From Epiperipatus broadwayi (taxonomy: Eukaryota; Onychophora; Udeonychophora; Euonychophora; Peripatidae): a stretch of 64,000 bases of DNA. The stretch covers positions 1,860,001 through 1,924,000 of the forward strand of contig JAQFVV010000180.1 of assembly GCA_028023455.1 (NCBI GenBank), written 5' to 3'. Position numbers and translations under genes: made by a program. Positions 24,450 to 37,400 of this stretch are shown one piece after another; the first letter of the stretch is position 1, and each line of letters starts with the position of its first letter. Under the pieces are notes generated by a model. That model ran no database searches. It was not told the DNA's origin and was given only the letters and a program-made list of their open reading frames with translations.

Positions 24450-27400
24450 AGTACTGGTGGAATAATGAATTGCATAACAGTAATACAGACACAATTATCA
24501 TTAGCATAAAAGGAATTGCATATTTGGAATAATGGATTTAATTGTGTACTTACAAAACCATCATGATTATTCAATACAGCAAAATTTGGAATTACATTTG
24601 CAAATATTTTGTTATATATCTTCCTTATCATATTGTAATATTGACATTTTTTCATATTCTATTTTCGTTCCTGTATATCTAGCAATAGTTCTCTTATAAA
24701 TGACTTTCTTTCCTTATCTTTCTGAAGAGCTTATATAAAAACATTTATTAGAAAAACCTTCAGAGCTTTGAGTAATATTATAACATAAGAAATTAAAGTC
24801 TCTAAAATATGTTTATTTCATTTCTTTTTTCTTACTCAAATTATAGACATATTTTAAATGATATTAGATAAATTAACTAATTTTTATCTGTTTTCCTCTA
24901 TAGTTCTTGATGATTTAACTGATATCCAATCTATTTTTTATGTATATCTGCAAATCATTGTCAAATTCTATTGCAATGAAATTTATCAATGTGTGAATTA
25001 GTTATTTGATATCAATAATTGTGAGAATTCTTTTTAACAGACTAAGTAGTTTATAAAGATTCTAGTAGCTATATAATTTACGGAATTTGTTAAAATTTTG
25101 TATAAAAAGGAATTGTTTTCTGAGTTGATTATTTCTCATTTTATTCTTATTGTAACAGTGAACTGATCTTAATGAAGCTTTTTATTATTATTATCAAACC
25201 AAGTATGTAATTATAACATTACAGAGCTGCGTTATGAGTGAGCATTTAAACACCCACTACCAGTTAATTATTTAACTTTAATGTAAAATGTTAAGTGATA
25301 ATCAAATTGTGAAATAGAACAATATGTGACTCGCAAGACCAGTTTTAGCTCTTCAGCAACTGTTCCAAGTCATAACATTATTAACCACAAATCAGAATTG
25401 GTTATAATTCATAGTATATATATCATTTGTTTTTTATTTATTAATAAGAATCAGATACTCTATGGTTCTTGCATAAACAACTATTGGATGATTATGGTTG
25501 TTTTCAAATTGTTATATTTGGTTGTATCTCCTTTTGTAATTTAATTCTTTTGTGTCTCCACTTTCTTTGTCAATGAAATTATTTCCATTTAACTTTTTTT
25601 TTTTATGTGTCCCATTATACTTTTAATTTTTACCATAATCGGATAAGTTTTATTGCACATGTATTTGAAAATCTAGTAAAAAAAATCTCAATATATTTTT
25701 GAATTATTAAGTGAAAATGCTTAATATGTTTTTTCAATTGCTATTCTCTTTAATTGGGTCCCAATTACAAATGCTCTTATTAACTATTTTATGCATTATG
25801 AAAAAAGTTAAGTATTCAATATAAAAATAATATACCACAAAAAACAATAAAGGTTAGAAAATATAATAATAAGTATTAAATAAAAAGTTTAAACATTTTT
25901 TAAGATAATTAATGATAAAGATGAAATATATATTGTGGTGATACAAACTATTTGGTTACTCAATTTTTTTCTACAATCATCCAGACTGAATAACCTGTAC
26001 AAGGGCACCACGAGGCAGATTGCCTAGCACTAGACATGTTTTTTCCCAGGTCATAGTGTTTATTTATTTAGTTTGTAACACGGTTATTAAACCCATAGTA
26101 ACTGATACGAGACAATGACATCAATTCTATAACCAGAATATATTGATTGAAAATAAAATGAATTCAGAAAAATACATGAGAAAATTTTATTTAAGAATAA
26201 TCTTTATTAAGCCTTTCACAGTATGCACATTCAATACGAATTCAGACATGATCTTTAAATTGGTTTCCTAATTAGCTTTCTTTCCTATTCCTGCTATGTG
26301 ACCATGCATTGAATAACATTAATATCTTGTTTCTACCCTGAGGATATATACTTAGCAACAACCTACAAATCAATGCAGATCTCACTTTACCATTGGAATC
26401 CCACCCAAATAAAATTGCTAATAATATATCTATATATATATTAGTGGACTGCTTATTTTATCTATCCCCAAAATCTCTACCTTGACTTAAAATGTTATTC
26501 AATTTTAACTAATGACAATAATACGAACACAAGTATCTTTATGACTGTATTGTCTCTACATTCTACTTAACTTTAACTTCTGCATCTTAATTAAGATCAG
26601 TCTGAACCAAATCCCTTGGCATACAATACATACATCCACACTCATATAATCATAAAGGTTACACAAAGAACATTAATAAAAAAGTGTAATATTAAACATG
26701 ACAATTATTCTAGCATCAAAGATATAAGTAAGATATTTAAGTACACATCACACTATTATTGAGAGGATATATCCTGGCTTAAAGTTTGTTACATTTAAAC
26801 AGAGTCACTAATTGAATCTTGCAAACTAAACATAATAAAGTTCAATGATTTTAAGACAATAGTTTATATTTACCTGGGTTTTTTTACCGCACTTTTAAAG
26901 ATGCTGAAGTTGGCGTTGACCATCCGATTCAAACAAAAATATGGCTATCATAATGTTTCAATCATTCCCTGCTGCATTGATCCAGGTTTGAATTCATTTT
27001 TATATTTGTTGAGTCCTGATGAGAATTTGGATGGTTTTTTTATTTTATCCTATTACGGCTCTTCACTAGCTTGTTGGACTCCTTCATTCTACATACAATA
27101 AATTCCTCGATGACATTTAGGAAAACATTAGGGGAGAATTTTCCCTGGAAGAGATTTCAAAGACTCTAGCCAGACAACATTTTTAGCTTTCTTTTCTTTT
27201 CCTTAATTGCTCTTCTCGACTCTACTTCCTCTAGATTAATTTCTTTTTTATATATTTTTATCTTAACCTCTTTCACCATCAATTATTTTTCCATTTAATT
27301 TGGTTTTGCACATTCTGGCTATTTTTGGAAACTGTCACAAATGAAAGTCTTTATTCTTTTGTTTCATACTTTGGCTTATGGAATTTTTTTAAAAAAAATT

Positions 27401-27456
27401 TTCTTTTAAAATATCCTGCATGATTATGCAAAGATACAATAGCAACTCCTTTATAT
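24450..27456. other. Intergenic region, no gene identified
   Basis: Short frames (24407-24655 minus, 25326-25544 plus, 26901-27101 plus) show no motif I know. The 26901-27101 frame has a more balanced composition (CCIDPGLNSFLYLLSPDENLDG), but nothing supports a gene. A less AT-rich stretch near 25,980-26,060 may be an old repeat. Confidence 0.4.
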
Positions 27457-30400
27457 TGTAACCTAATGAAATGAATCAAAAAAAAGATATTACCATACCT
27501 GAGCAAAGGAGTCCAATATATAATGATCGTAATTTTTAAAATAACTTGGATTTCTCAATATCCAAACATCAATAATTAATGTAGTCCATAGAATGATCAT
27601 ATATTTTTAAAATAACTTGGATTTCTTAAGTAAACACTATCTCAATAATTATAAGCAAATTATTAATAACAAGTATTATAACTCAGGTATATGGAAATCA
27701 CGTGAAGTGAGTACACTCAGTAATTCAATAAAATATAACTCAGGTATACAGGCAGTAGATCTTATCCACTTTCATTTCTTGGTTTGATGTTAAGTGCATG
27801 TTTAAACAAATACTAAGTGAATATGGTCGAGCAGGGCGCCACTAGATTATCTGAATCTAGACACGGTTATATCTAATAACCTTTCACATGTACCGGGTTT
27901 GAACCCCCTTTTTGGTACTTTATTTCTAATAAAAATGGAAGATTTTGCTTTTTGAGCCATATCACTATACGCACTAATATTTAGGTAAAAGTAAAACATC
28001 TTTAAACCAAAGTGGAGTATTAGACATAAATCACTTCTTAGATCTTAGCATAACAAATGTGTTTCAATATTTTTATAAGTTTACTAGCTCAGATTATATA
28101 TAACTAATTTAGGATGGCAATTCACTCATCCTTGCATGAAATAGATGATGGGATGTGGTTATAATAATACTAAGAGATCACTAAATATTATAAAATCAAT
28201 ATTTATTTATGGCCTTTAAACAGTTAAACAGCTCATTAATTAAAATGTTGATAACGATGATGATGATGATGATAATAATGACGGGTTTCAACTACAGCTC
28301 TAGGACTAAGCCTAAACATAAAACTAATTTTTATAAAGAAATTCATAATTATTGCTTAATTTTAGCATACTTATATCTTAAATAACTAATATTCAACCAT
28401 TGATGATGATGAATAATTACACTTAACAAAGACTATACTTAATGAAATATATACGCCTCGTTTAATAAAACAAACTAATATTTATTACTACATTTCTAAC
28501 ATATACATAAAAATTTCTAGATAAATATGAAAATTGACATAATAATAATAATAATAATTGATTATATTACAATCCTCAGATTAATTTCACGTTCTTCCCC
28601 CTTTCCCTTCAAATGTATTTTGTATTAAGTTGGACGTCACATTGACCATGATTTTCACTCCATGAGAAAAGTATTTCAAGAAAAAAAATATTATCTGCTC
28701 ATTAGCACACATACTTTAAAAATCTAACATGTAAATAGAATGTAAAAAAAAAATGTTAGTAGAATTGAAAGAGCAAGTTTTAGAAAAGAGTTTTAAATCA
28801 TTATCTCCTCCCCCGTTCTTCTACCTCTGAAATGCTATACTTAACTTGAAACAAAATAATCCAATATTCTAATACTACTCATTATTTCACATTCACTCAC
28901 AATTATACACATATAAAATATCATTATGTATGTGCATGTTTTATCCCATGATAACAAAATATTATTTAAAACCAAAATAATAATATATTAGTTAAAACTA
29001 AAATCATAATACCATAAAAAAAAAAAATTGTTTTACACATTAATATTTTTCATAACTGTAAAATTAATAAACAAATAATTTTCATACATTCAAGATAATT
29101 TATGAAGCTCAAAGTTATTATTAGTAAGACATTCTTGTTTTAATCGATCTGAATAGTCTTTAAAAGTTCTTTAAATAAAATATACCACTTTATTGCTAAA
29201 ATGTTTATTAAGACTGATATCATAAAGAAAATAGATATAAAAAGTCATATTACCGATCTTTTGTTTGTGGCGAATTTCCAAGGGTTCAAACTTGTCTTGT
29301 ATAATGTCTATATTTCTGCAGCTACTATTTCCGTTTTATGTGGGAACAATCTCTTTCTTGAGGTGTATAACTATTTGATGATGATGACTCTATTGAGGTT
29401 ATTTGCTTTAGTGGACAATTTGGAAATCATTATATTAATTTTTCTTCTCTTCCTGTCAAGCATGTGGATGAAATACAGCAGTTGTTTTCACATTTATAAA
29501 TTTTCTTGAGTTTAAAATCAGTTGTTGTAACAATTAATTGGACTTGATGATTAATATTTATCAGTAGATTAATTCATCTTCTTTGAATGCAGGTGAATGC
29601 TTTCTTCCTTCTATTAAAAACATCTTATTTCTCTGGTCAGTTGAAAGGTGTAGAATATTATTTTAGACACATCTTTTCTTTCCTATGTGATGTGCAGCTT
29701 CCCCAGATGGTCCAGAACCGATGGGACATACATATAATTTTTCTAGCCAGACATTTCTTATATTTTCAGCATTCAATTGGATAGTTTAATAATCTGAATC
29801 ATAAACAATAATCCTAATAATAATTCAAGACAGCTTTTTATATCCAATTTTTACCTAACTTAACCAATCAGAGATAGCATCACTTGCTATTTTTGGACAA
29901 ATTTGTTTTAATTAGATCTCTAATTTATTTTCAACTAAATTATTTTTCAACTGAAAAGTTTAATCCTTTTTCCAGACACTTTTGTTTAAAAAAAAAAATA
30001 GACTCAATCCTTATTTCCTTTCTTTTCTTTTTTTTTTCATTTTAACATCCAGGTAACATTTCAAATCTTTGAGCTTCCTTCTTTAGATCTTGAGATAAGA
30101 CAATTTCAAAATTAGAGTTCCCACCCAAATTGAGCTCCCAAAGTAACAAACAATCAAAAAAAAAAAAAAAATTGCTACAAAGATAGATATCTGATTAAAC
30201 AGATTTCCTCTTTTAACAAAAAAAATTGTACAAAAAAAATAATTTGACAGATTTAATCCTTCCTTTTCTTTCAATATTTAGGAAATGTAAATTTCTGTAT
30301 GTAATGTACACACATCCTTCATTCTTTCAAATCATTCATAAACTAACATTAAATAATATAATTGCTAGCTTAGTAATTATAACCCAATTATTTAATTAAG

Positions 30401-30838
30401 TCTGTAACTTTTAAATCCCAATTATAATTAAAGAAAAGCAAAATAAAAGTATAGAATAAGACATTAAAATTGATCAAGCACAAGTTAGTTTTAAAGAAAG
30501 TTAAAATGTTGAATATTTGAAATATAAAACAATTAAATAGCTTACACATACACTGCCTATATGTATGCATTATAACTTTGCTTTTTAACAGAAAAACTAA
30601 ATATTAAATAGTTTAAATGTGTGTATTACCTTTCTATCAACACACAAACAAATAAAGCATATAATTGTTGACCCATTCTCTCTCTAAAGTGTTTAAGATT
30701 TTGATCTGGTAGGGTTTGAACTTGGATGCCCTACAGCTTCTTTTATGGTTATATAAAATTGTGATGATGATTTTTGGTTTACCTTTTCTACATGCACATT
30801 ACTATAAATTTATCTAGTGACTAAATTGTAATGGCACA
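27457..30838 (-). repeat. Downstream (3-prime) LTR, about 3.38 kb
   Basis: Matches 34428-38019 almost base for base over more than 3 kb. It has about 140 bp absent from the other copy (27,518-27,660), built around a repeated phrase taaaataacttggatttct about 69 bp apart. It lacks the 345-bp duplication present in the other LTR. Short frames inside (29201-29509, 29587-29784 plus; 30083-30274, 30388-30570 minus) appear in both LTRs but have no recognised product. Confidence 0.92.
27824..27913 (+). promoter_or_regulatory. tRNA-Leu-like pol III promoter remnant inside the LTR
   Basis: TGGTCGAGCAGG (27824-27835) resembles an A box of leucine-type tRNAs and GGTTTGAACCC (27896-27906) a B box. The spacing of about 60 bp suits a tRNA with a long variable arm, and a T run follows at 27909. 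CTAGATT/AATCTAG can form a stem at the anticodon-arm position. The acceptor stem does not pair well. The same block occurs at 34668-34758 in the other LTR, antisense to the element. Confidence 0.45.
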
Positions 30839-30855
30839 ACTTTCTCCCCCTTCGG
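30839..30855 (-). promoter_or_regulatory. Polypurine tract of the LTR element
   Basis: On the minus strand CCGAAGGGGGAGAAAGT directly precedes the TGTGCC start of the downstream LTR. This is where the plus-strand primer of reverse transcription should lie. It fixes the orientation of the element as minus. Confidence 0.85.
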
Positions 30856-31162
30856 ATAAAATCATCAGCACTTTTGTTTTAACTATATTTAAAAAAAAAA
30901 ATCCTAACTAATAAATACACTAATAATAATAAACACTTATAATATATATAAAAAAAAAATTTTTTTTTTTAACTACTGGTAAATATCATACTTTTCATTA
31001 GAAACCTAAATGTAATTTATTTGGAGATCTTTGCCAAGCTATTCTGCTGAAGTATAAGGGATCAAACTCCTAGCATTATAGGTTCCCTTATTCTCATCAA
31101 GAGCAGCAAGCATAAAGGCATTCTCTCCTATTTTTTTAGTAATTTGGAATGGCTTTTTCTTT

Positions 31163-33101
31163 TCAAATCATATTGTGGTCTGCATAAAAATGCACCTGTA
31201 CATCCAGTCCCTTTTTAATATTTCCATTTTTCATCTTGACTGGATATTTATAAAACATATCCGGAGGATTTATTTTATATAACCTCCTATTACAAACTCC
31301 ATTTAGAAATATGGACTCTTGGTACCATACATAATATGCCTTGAAGTTTTTCAGAGAGATTGATTCTCTATACCATACATACTTTATTTTTAAACTTTCC
31401 AGAAAGATCGACTCTCTGTACCATATATAATTCATCCTTAAATCTTCCAGAGAGGTTAATTTTCTGGGCCACGTATAATTTATTTTTAAATTCTCTAAAA
31501 AGGTTGACTCTTTGTACCATATATAAGGCACATTTAAAATTTCCAGAGCATTTACATTTTTCAGAGAGATATTTTCTTTGTACCATATATAATGGACATT
31601 AAAACTCTTCAGAGAGATTGACTCTCTGTACCAGATATAATTCATTACATCTTCCAGAGAGGTTGATTCTCTGTGCCATGTATAATTTATTTTTAAACTC
31701 TCTAAAAAGGTTGACTCTTTGTACCAAATATAAGGCACACTTAAATTTAACAGAGCATTTAAATTTTTTAGAGAGATTGATTCTCTGTCTGATATATAAT
31801 TCAACCTTAAATCTTCCAGAGAGGTTGATTCTCTGGGCCACATAATTTATTTTTAAATTCTCTAAAAAGGTTGACTTTTTGTACCAAATATAAGGCACGC
31901 TTAAATTTTCCAGAGCATTTAAATTTTTCAGAGAGATTGATTCTCTGTATGATACACACTGGTCATTTATATTTTTCAGAGAGATTGCCTCTCTATACCA
32001 TATATAAGGTATCTCCAATCTATTTAAGAAGACAGATTTTTGAAACCACACATGCTGGTTAGTTACTAGATTGAGAACTACAGACTGTTGAAACTTTTGC
32101 TCTCTTTCTAAAATAACTGGTTTCATCTTCCTTATTGCCTCTCTTAAATCAATCATCTTATCGGATGCATGAAGTTTTTCCTCCAACTCTCTTTTCCTTC
32201 TTTTCACTTCATGATCTATCCCAATCTGCTCTTTGGTCATCATCTCATTTACTTTCTTTACTGGGAGATTTGGTATTATGGCTACTATTGGCCTTTCTAC
32301 TTCTTGGAGCCTATTCTCTATCAGTGTATCTAACTTTACATTATTTTCTTTATTATCAGTGGTCGGACTATCCAGATTATCTTTTACAACTGGTAAGCTC
32401 TGACTACCTTTCCGTTTTACAAGTCTAACATATTCACCCATCTCTCCTGCTCTATCTTCTAAAGAGGTTTCAGCATTATCTTCTAATATCTGACTACCTT
32501 CTACTATACTTTCTGCACTCTTTTTGCTATCCTCTCTTAGACTTTCTATCCATCTTTTCACAGAACGACAAATCTTTTGTTCCAGACTTTCCTTATTTCT
32601 TTTGGAATTGTTATAATCTTCTTGTATGTTTTGATACATACAATCTTCCATCAGTCTGGTCAATTTTATACCTGATAGTGCTTCCTTCTTTATTCGAATC
32701 TGAAACTCTTCAGTACTTGTTACTATCCCCTTTACTTTTACAGTAACTTCTAATCCCATGATAACCTCTCCATCCTCTTCTTTAAAAAAATTATCAACTC
32801 CAGGAATTGAGGCACTTTTCCCATGTTTCTCTATTTTATTTCCCAAAGCTATAGGAATTTTACTGTTGTTTTCAACAGAGCTATTGATATTTTCTTTTAA
32901 TTCATCTTCACTCCTCTTATCCTCTTCTTTTAAACTTTTAGTATCCTCTTTTTTATCATCTCTTAAACTTTCTATGAACTGCTTCCTATCTTCTCTTACA
33001 TCTTCTCTGAACCTTTTCAACATCTGCATTATCATGTCCATGTCTGATGGTGCCATCTTTGCTATCTGAGCCTCTTCCATACTATAATTTAGTTCACTCA
33101 T
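31163..33101 (-). pseudogene. Repeat-bearing, gag-position protein of the LTR element (frameshifted)
   Basis: The only long ORF of the element starts at 33101, well downstream of the primer site, where gag normally lies. The first 500 codons run to 31599, but their last 80 or so are out of frame. At 31,841/31,842 a 2-bp deletion relative to sibling repeat units (ggccac-ataa against ggccacgtataa) shifts the frame. The original frame continues to 31163, for about 646 residues in all. The ATG that seems to open the 226-codon downstream frame at 31843 was created by that deletion. The N-terminus is Met/Glu/Lys/Arg-rich and probably coiled coil (MQMLKRFREDVREDRKQFIE), with a second charged helix around residues 290-345. 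The C-terminal third is a 16-residue tandem repeat. There is no CCHC zinc knuckle and no recognisable capsid motif. It is probably a gag-derived or accessory protein; this is inference. Confidence 0.7.
31300..32045 (-). repeat. 48-bp coding minisatellite, about 15 units
   Basis: In the protein frame the unit reads roughly N-Y-I-W-Y-R-E-S-I-S-L-K-N-L-K-I (16 residues). Variants include PYIWYKESTFLENLKI, NYTWPRKLTSLEDLRM and HYIWYKENISLKNVN. Some units carry a six-residue extension (ALENLSV type), giving 22. The W-Y-R/K-E-S core and the Leu pair are best kept. Successive units start exactly 48 bp apart where checked (for example ctctataccatacata at 31,364 and its partner near 31,412). A triplet-multiple period and conserved aromatic/charged core indicate past selection as protein. 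Confidence 0.85.
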
Positions 33102-34427
33102 GTTATAAAACTATATATATCCCATCTGTACTTACCTGACCATCAAAAATCCACACATCTTCTCCCTGTCTGACACCTATTCTGACCAACTGACTGATTT
33201 GATTTTCACATTATTATGCATTTACAAATACAACAAAAAAAAATTTAATATCCTTATTTAATGAACTACACAACAATAATCTATATAGTGCATGTCTGTC
33301 TGTAATAGCCCAAATTATACATTCATCCATTCTCCTAGAAATCCGACAGATATTAACAGTCCACAGAATGACTAGCAGTTCACAATCTTGAGATAAATAA
33401 AAGAATTCAGTCACAGCACTATAATCACACAATGCATCACGAGCACTCAGAAGATCATCCCAATTCGATCACTATTAACTACCACAACCCTTGATTGAAT
33501 GAAGCAAACTCTGTTGCAATAAAAGAACTATTAAGTCTTAGGGGCTAAGATAGATAAACTATGCCTTGCTCTCTCTCTTGGAGTCTTATGTGGCAAGTAT
33601 CAAGGAATGCCCTGCTTATTATAGACTACAAAAACGAAACCTTGCTCTCTCTCTTGGAGACTTATAGGCTGATATTATGGCAGGACTACTGTTAACTGCT
33701 TCATGATAAAATAAGAATAACATATGAACTTGATTGGAAAACTATGCCATGCTCTCTCTCTCTTGGAGACTTATAGGCTGGTATCATGGCAGGTCTGCTG
33801 TTACTGCCTCATGATAAAATAAAAATAACATATAAATTGGGTTGGAGCAGTGAATGGGTTTGATCATTCATAAGTTACACGAAATACATAGCATTCTCAA
33901 GGCAATGACAAAACTCTCCACTCATCATCAAAACTGCAATCTAACCAACCAAACTCCAACGATCAACCATCCAATCAAACCTCTAAAATCATAGACTTTT
34001 TTACAAAATGAACTCCCCAAACACACATGAGACTACTATTCCATAATTCAACACTATTACTGTGCCTATCCTATCTGGCAATAAATCATTTTAATGTTCC
34101 ACAAAAAAAATCTATTATTTATTTCACCTTTGTCTTAAGTTGTGATATTCATCTCTATTTTCAAAATTGATAAAACAAAACTAAGCTGTTTTATGGCTGT
34201 ACCCATTTTATCATCATCAATGAATAATTAAATCATATTAAACATCATCATCTAAAATAAGACTGTTTGGCCTAGAAAATTTTGTAAGACAAAAAAAAAT
34301 TTTTACTGAAAAAAAAAAAAAATTTTACTAAAAATTTTCTCTATTTTTAACCACACATCTCCTATCATTCTATAGACTCTCTTTTTCAGGTATATGGTAA
34401 AATATCAGGCCCCAGTTGGGTGTCCAT
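33102..34427 (-). other. Leader region of the LTR element, with about 105-bp tandem repeats
   Basis: Between the primer-binding site and the ORF lies about 1.3 kb without a long frame. Around 33,550-33,830 the phrase gctctctctcttggagactt occurs three times (first copy slightly diverged), followed by ataggctg..t..atggcagg in the last two. This looks like an untranslated leader with a short tandem repeat, possibly a packaging region. Only the repeat is directly visible. Confidence 0.6.
34408..34426 (-). promoter_or_regulatory. Primer-binding site, tRNA-Lys-like
   Basis: On the minus strand, one base after the LTR end (GTTACA), comes TGGACACCCAACTGGGGCC. It begins with the TGG that pairs with a tRNA CCA end and resembles the lysine-type site TGGCGCCCAACGTGGGGC with a few changes and a one-base gap. 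Placement beside the upstream LTR agrees with the polypurine tract at the other end. Confidence 0.7.
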
Positions 34428-37400
34428 TGTAACATAATTAAAGAGTTCAAAAGATATTACCATACCTGAGCAAAGGAGTCCAAATATCAAGAATTATGGG
34501 GAAATTGTTAATAACCAGTATTATAACTCAGGTATATGGAAATCACGTGAAGTGAGTACACTCGTAATTCAATAAAATATAACTCAGGTATACAGGCAGT
34601 AGATCTTATCCACTTTCATTTCTTGGTTTGATGTTAAGTGCATGTTTAAACAAATACTAAGTGAATATGGTCGAGCAGGGCACCACTAGATTATCTGAAT
34701 CTAGACACGGTTATATCTAATAACCTTACACATGTACCGGGTTTGAACCCCCTTTTTTGGTACTTTATTTCTAATAAAAATGGAAGATTTTGCTTTTTGA
34801 GCCATATCACTATACGCACTAATATTTAGATAAAAGTAAAACATCTTTAAACCAAAGTGGAGTATTAGACATAAATCACTTCTTAGATCTTAGCATAACA
34901 AATGTGTTTCAATATTTTATAAGTTTACTAGCTCAGATTATATATAACTAATTTAGGATGGCAATTCACTCATCCTTGCATGAAATAGATGATGGGATGT
35001 GGTTATAATAATACTAAGAGATCACTAAATATTATAAAATCAATATTTATTTATGGCCTTTAAACAGTTAAACAGCTCATTAATTAAAATGTTGATGACG
35101 ATGATGATGATGATGATAATAATAACGATAATGACAAGGGTTTCAACTACAGCTCTAGGACTAAGCCTAAACATAAAACTAATTTTTATAAAGAAATTCA
35201 TAATTATTGTTAATTTTAGCATACTTATATCTTAAATAACTAATATTCAACCATTGATGATGATGAATAATTACACTTAACAAAGACTATACTTAATGAA
35301 ATATATACGCCTCGTTTAATAAAACAAACTAATATTTATTACTACATTTCTAACATATACATAAAAATTTCTAGATAAATATGAAAATTGACATTAATAA
35401 TAATAATAATTGATTATATTACAATCCTCAGATTAATTTCACGTTCTTCCCCCTTTCCCTTCAAATGTATTTTGTATTAAGTTGGACATCACATTGACCA
35501 TGATTTTCACTCCATGAGAAAAGTATTTCAAAAAAAAAAAAATCTGCTCATTAGCACACATACTTTAAAATCTAACATGTCAATAGAATGTAAAAAAAAA
35601 TGTTAGTAAAATTGAAAGAGCAAGTTTTAGAAAAGAGTTTTAAATCATTATCTCCTCCCCCGTTCTTCTACCTCTGAAATGCTATACTTAACTTGAAACA
35701 AAATAATCCAATATTCTAATACTACTCATTATTTCACATTCACTCACAATTATACACATATAAAATATCATTATGTATGTGCATGTTTTATCCCATGATA
35801 ACAAAATATTATTTAAAACCAAAATAATAATATATTAGTTAAAACTAAAATCATAACACCATAAAAAAAATTGTTTTACACATTAATATTTTTCATAACT
35901 GTAAAATTAATAAACAAATAATTTTCATACATTCAAGATAATTTATGAAGCTCAAAGTTATTATTAGTAAGACATTCTTGTTTTAATCGATCTGAATAGT
36001 CTTTAAAAGTTCTTTAAATAAAATATACCACTTTATTGCTAAAATGTTTATTAAGACTGATATCATAAAGAAAATAGATATAAAAAGTCATATTACCGAT
36101 CTTTTGTTTGTGGCGAATTTCCAAGGGTTCAAACTTGTCTTGTATAATGTCTATATTTCTGCAGCTACTATTTCCGTTTTATGTGGGAACAATCTCTTTC
36201 TTGAGGTGTATAACTATTTGATGATGATGACTCTATTGAGGTTATTTGCTTTAGTGGACAATTTGGAAATCATTATATTAAATTTTCTTCTCTTCCTGTC
36301 AAGCATGTGGATGAAATACAGCAGTTGTTTTCCCATTTGTAAATTTTCTAAAAGTTCTTTAAATAAAATATACCACTTTATTGCTAAAATGTTTATTAAG
36401 ACTGATATCATAAAGAAAATAGATATAAAAAGTCATATTACCGATCTTTTGTTTGTGGCGAATTTCCAAGGGTTCAAACTTGTCTTGTATAATGTCTATA
36501 TTTCTGCAGCTACTATTTCCATTTTATGTGGGAACAATCTCTTTCTTGAGGTGTATAACTATTTGATGATGATGACTCTATTGAGGTTATTTGCTTTAGT
36601 GGACAATTTGGAAATCATTATATTAATTTTTCTTCTCTTCCTGTCAAGCATGTGGAAATACAGCAGTTGTTTTCACATTTATAAATTTTCTTGAGTTTAA
36701 AATCAGTTGTTGTAACAATTAATTGGACTTGATGATTAATATTTATCAGTAGATTAATTCATCTTCTTTGAATGCAGGTGAATGCTTTCTTCCTTCTATT
36801 AAAAACATCTTATTTCTCTGGTCAGTTGAAAGGTGTAGAATATTATTTTAGACACATCTTTTCTTTCCTATGTGATGTGCAGCTTCCCCAGATGGTCCAG
36901 AACCGATGGGACATACATTTAATTTTTCTAGCCAGACATTTCTTATATTTTCAGCATTCAATTGGATAGTTTAATAATCTGAATCATAAACAATAATCCT
37001 AATAATAATTCAAGACAGCTTTTTATATCCAATTTTTACCTAACTTAACCAATCAGAGATAGCGTCACTTGCTATTTTTGGACAAATTTGTTTTAATTAG
37101 ATCTCTAATTTATTTTCAACTAAATTATTTTTCAACTGAAAAGTTTAATCCTTTTTCCAGACACTTTTGTTTAAAAAAAAATAGACTCAATCCTTATTTC
37201 CTTTCTTTTCTTTTTTTTTTCTTTTTAACATCCAGGTAACATTTCAAATCTTTGAGCTTCCTTCTTTAGATCTTGAGATAAGACAATTTCAAAATTAGAG
37301 TTCCCACCCAAATTGAGCTCCCAAAGTAACAAACAATCAAAAAAAAACAAAATTGCTACAAAGATAGATATCTGATTAAACAGATTTCCTCTTTTAACAA

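Noticed and set aside
25980-27456. A second solitary LTR just left of the LTR element (tgtaacacggttatt near 26,075)
   Set aside because: No partner, no matching end and no flanking duplication could be found.
29201-29509. Hydrophobic 102-codon plus-strand ORF repeated in both LTRs
   Set aside because: It is antisense within LTR sequence, has no known motif and simply follows from the LTR duplication.
31360-32428. Plus-strand ORFs (31360-31602, 31618-31845, 31871-32062, 32135-32428)
   Set aside because: Antisense shadows of the 48-bp coding repeat and the gag-position ORF.
35040-35235. Overlapping ORFs on both strands with Ile/Val or Met/Ile runs
   Set aside because: They are translations of the gat trinucleotide repeat inside the LTR.
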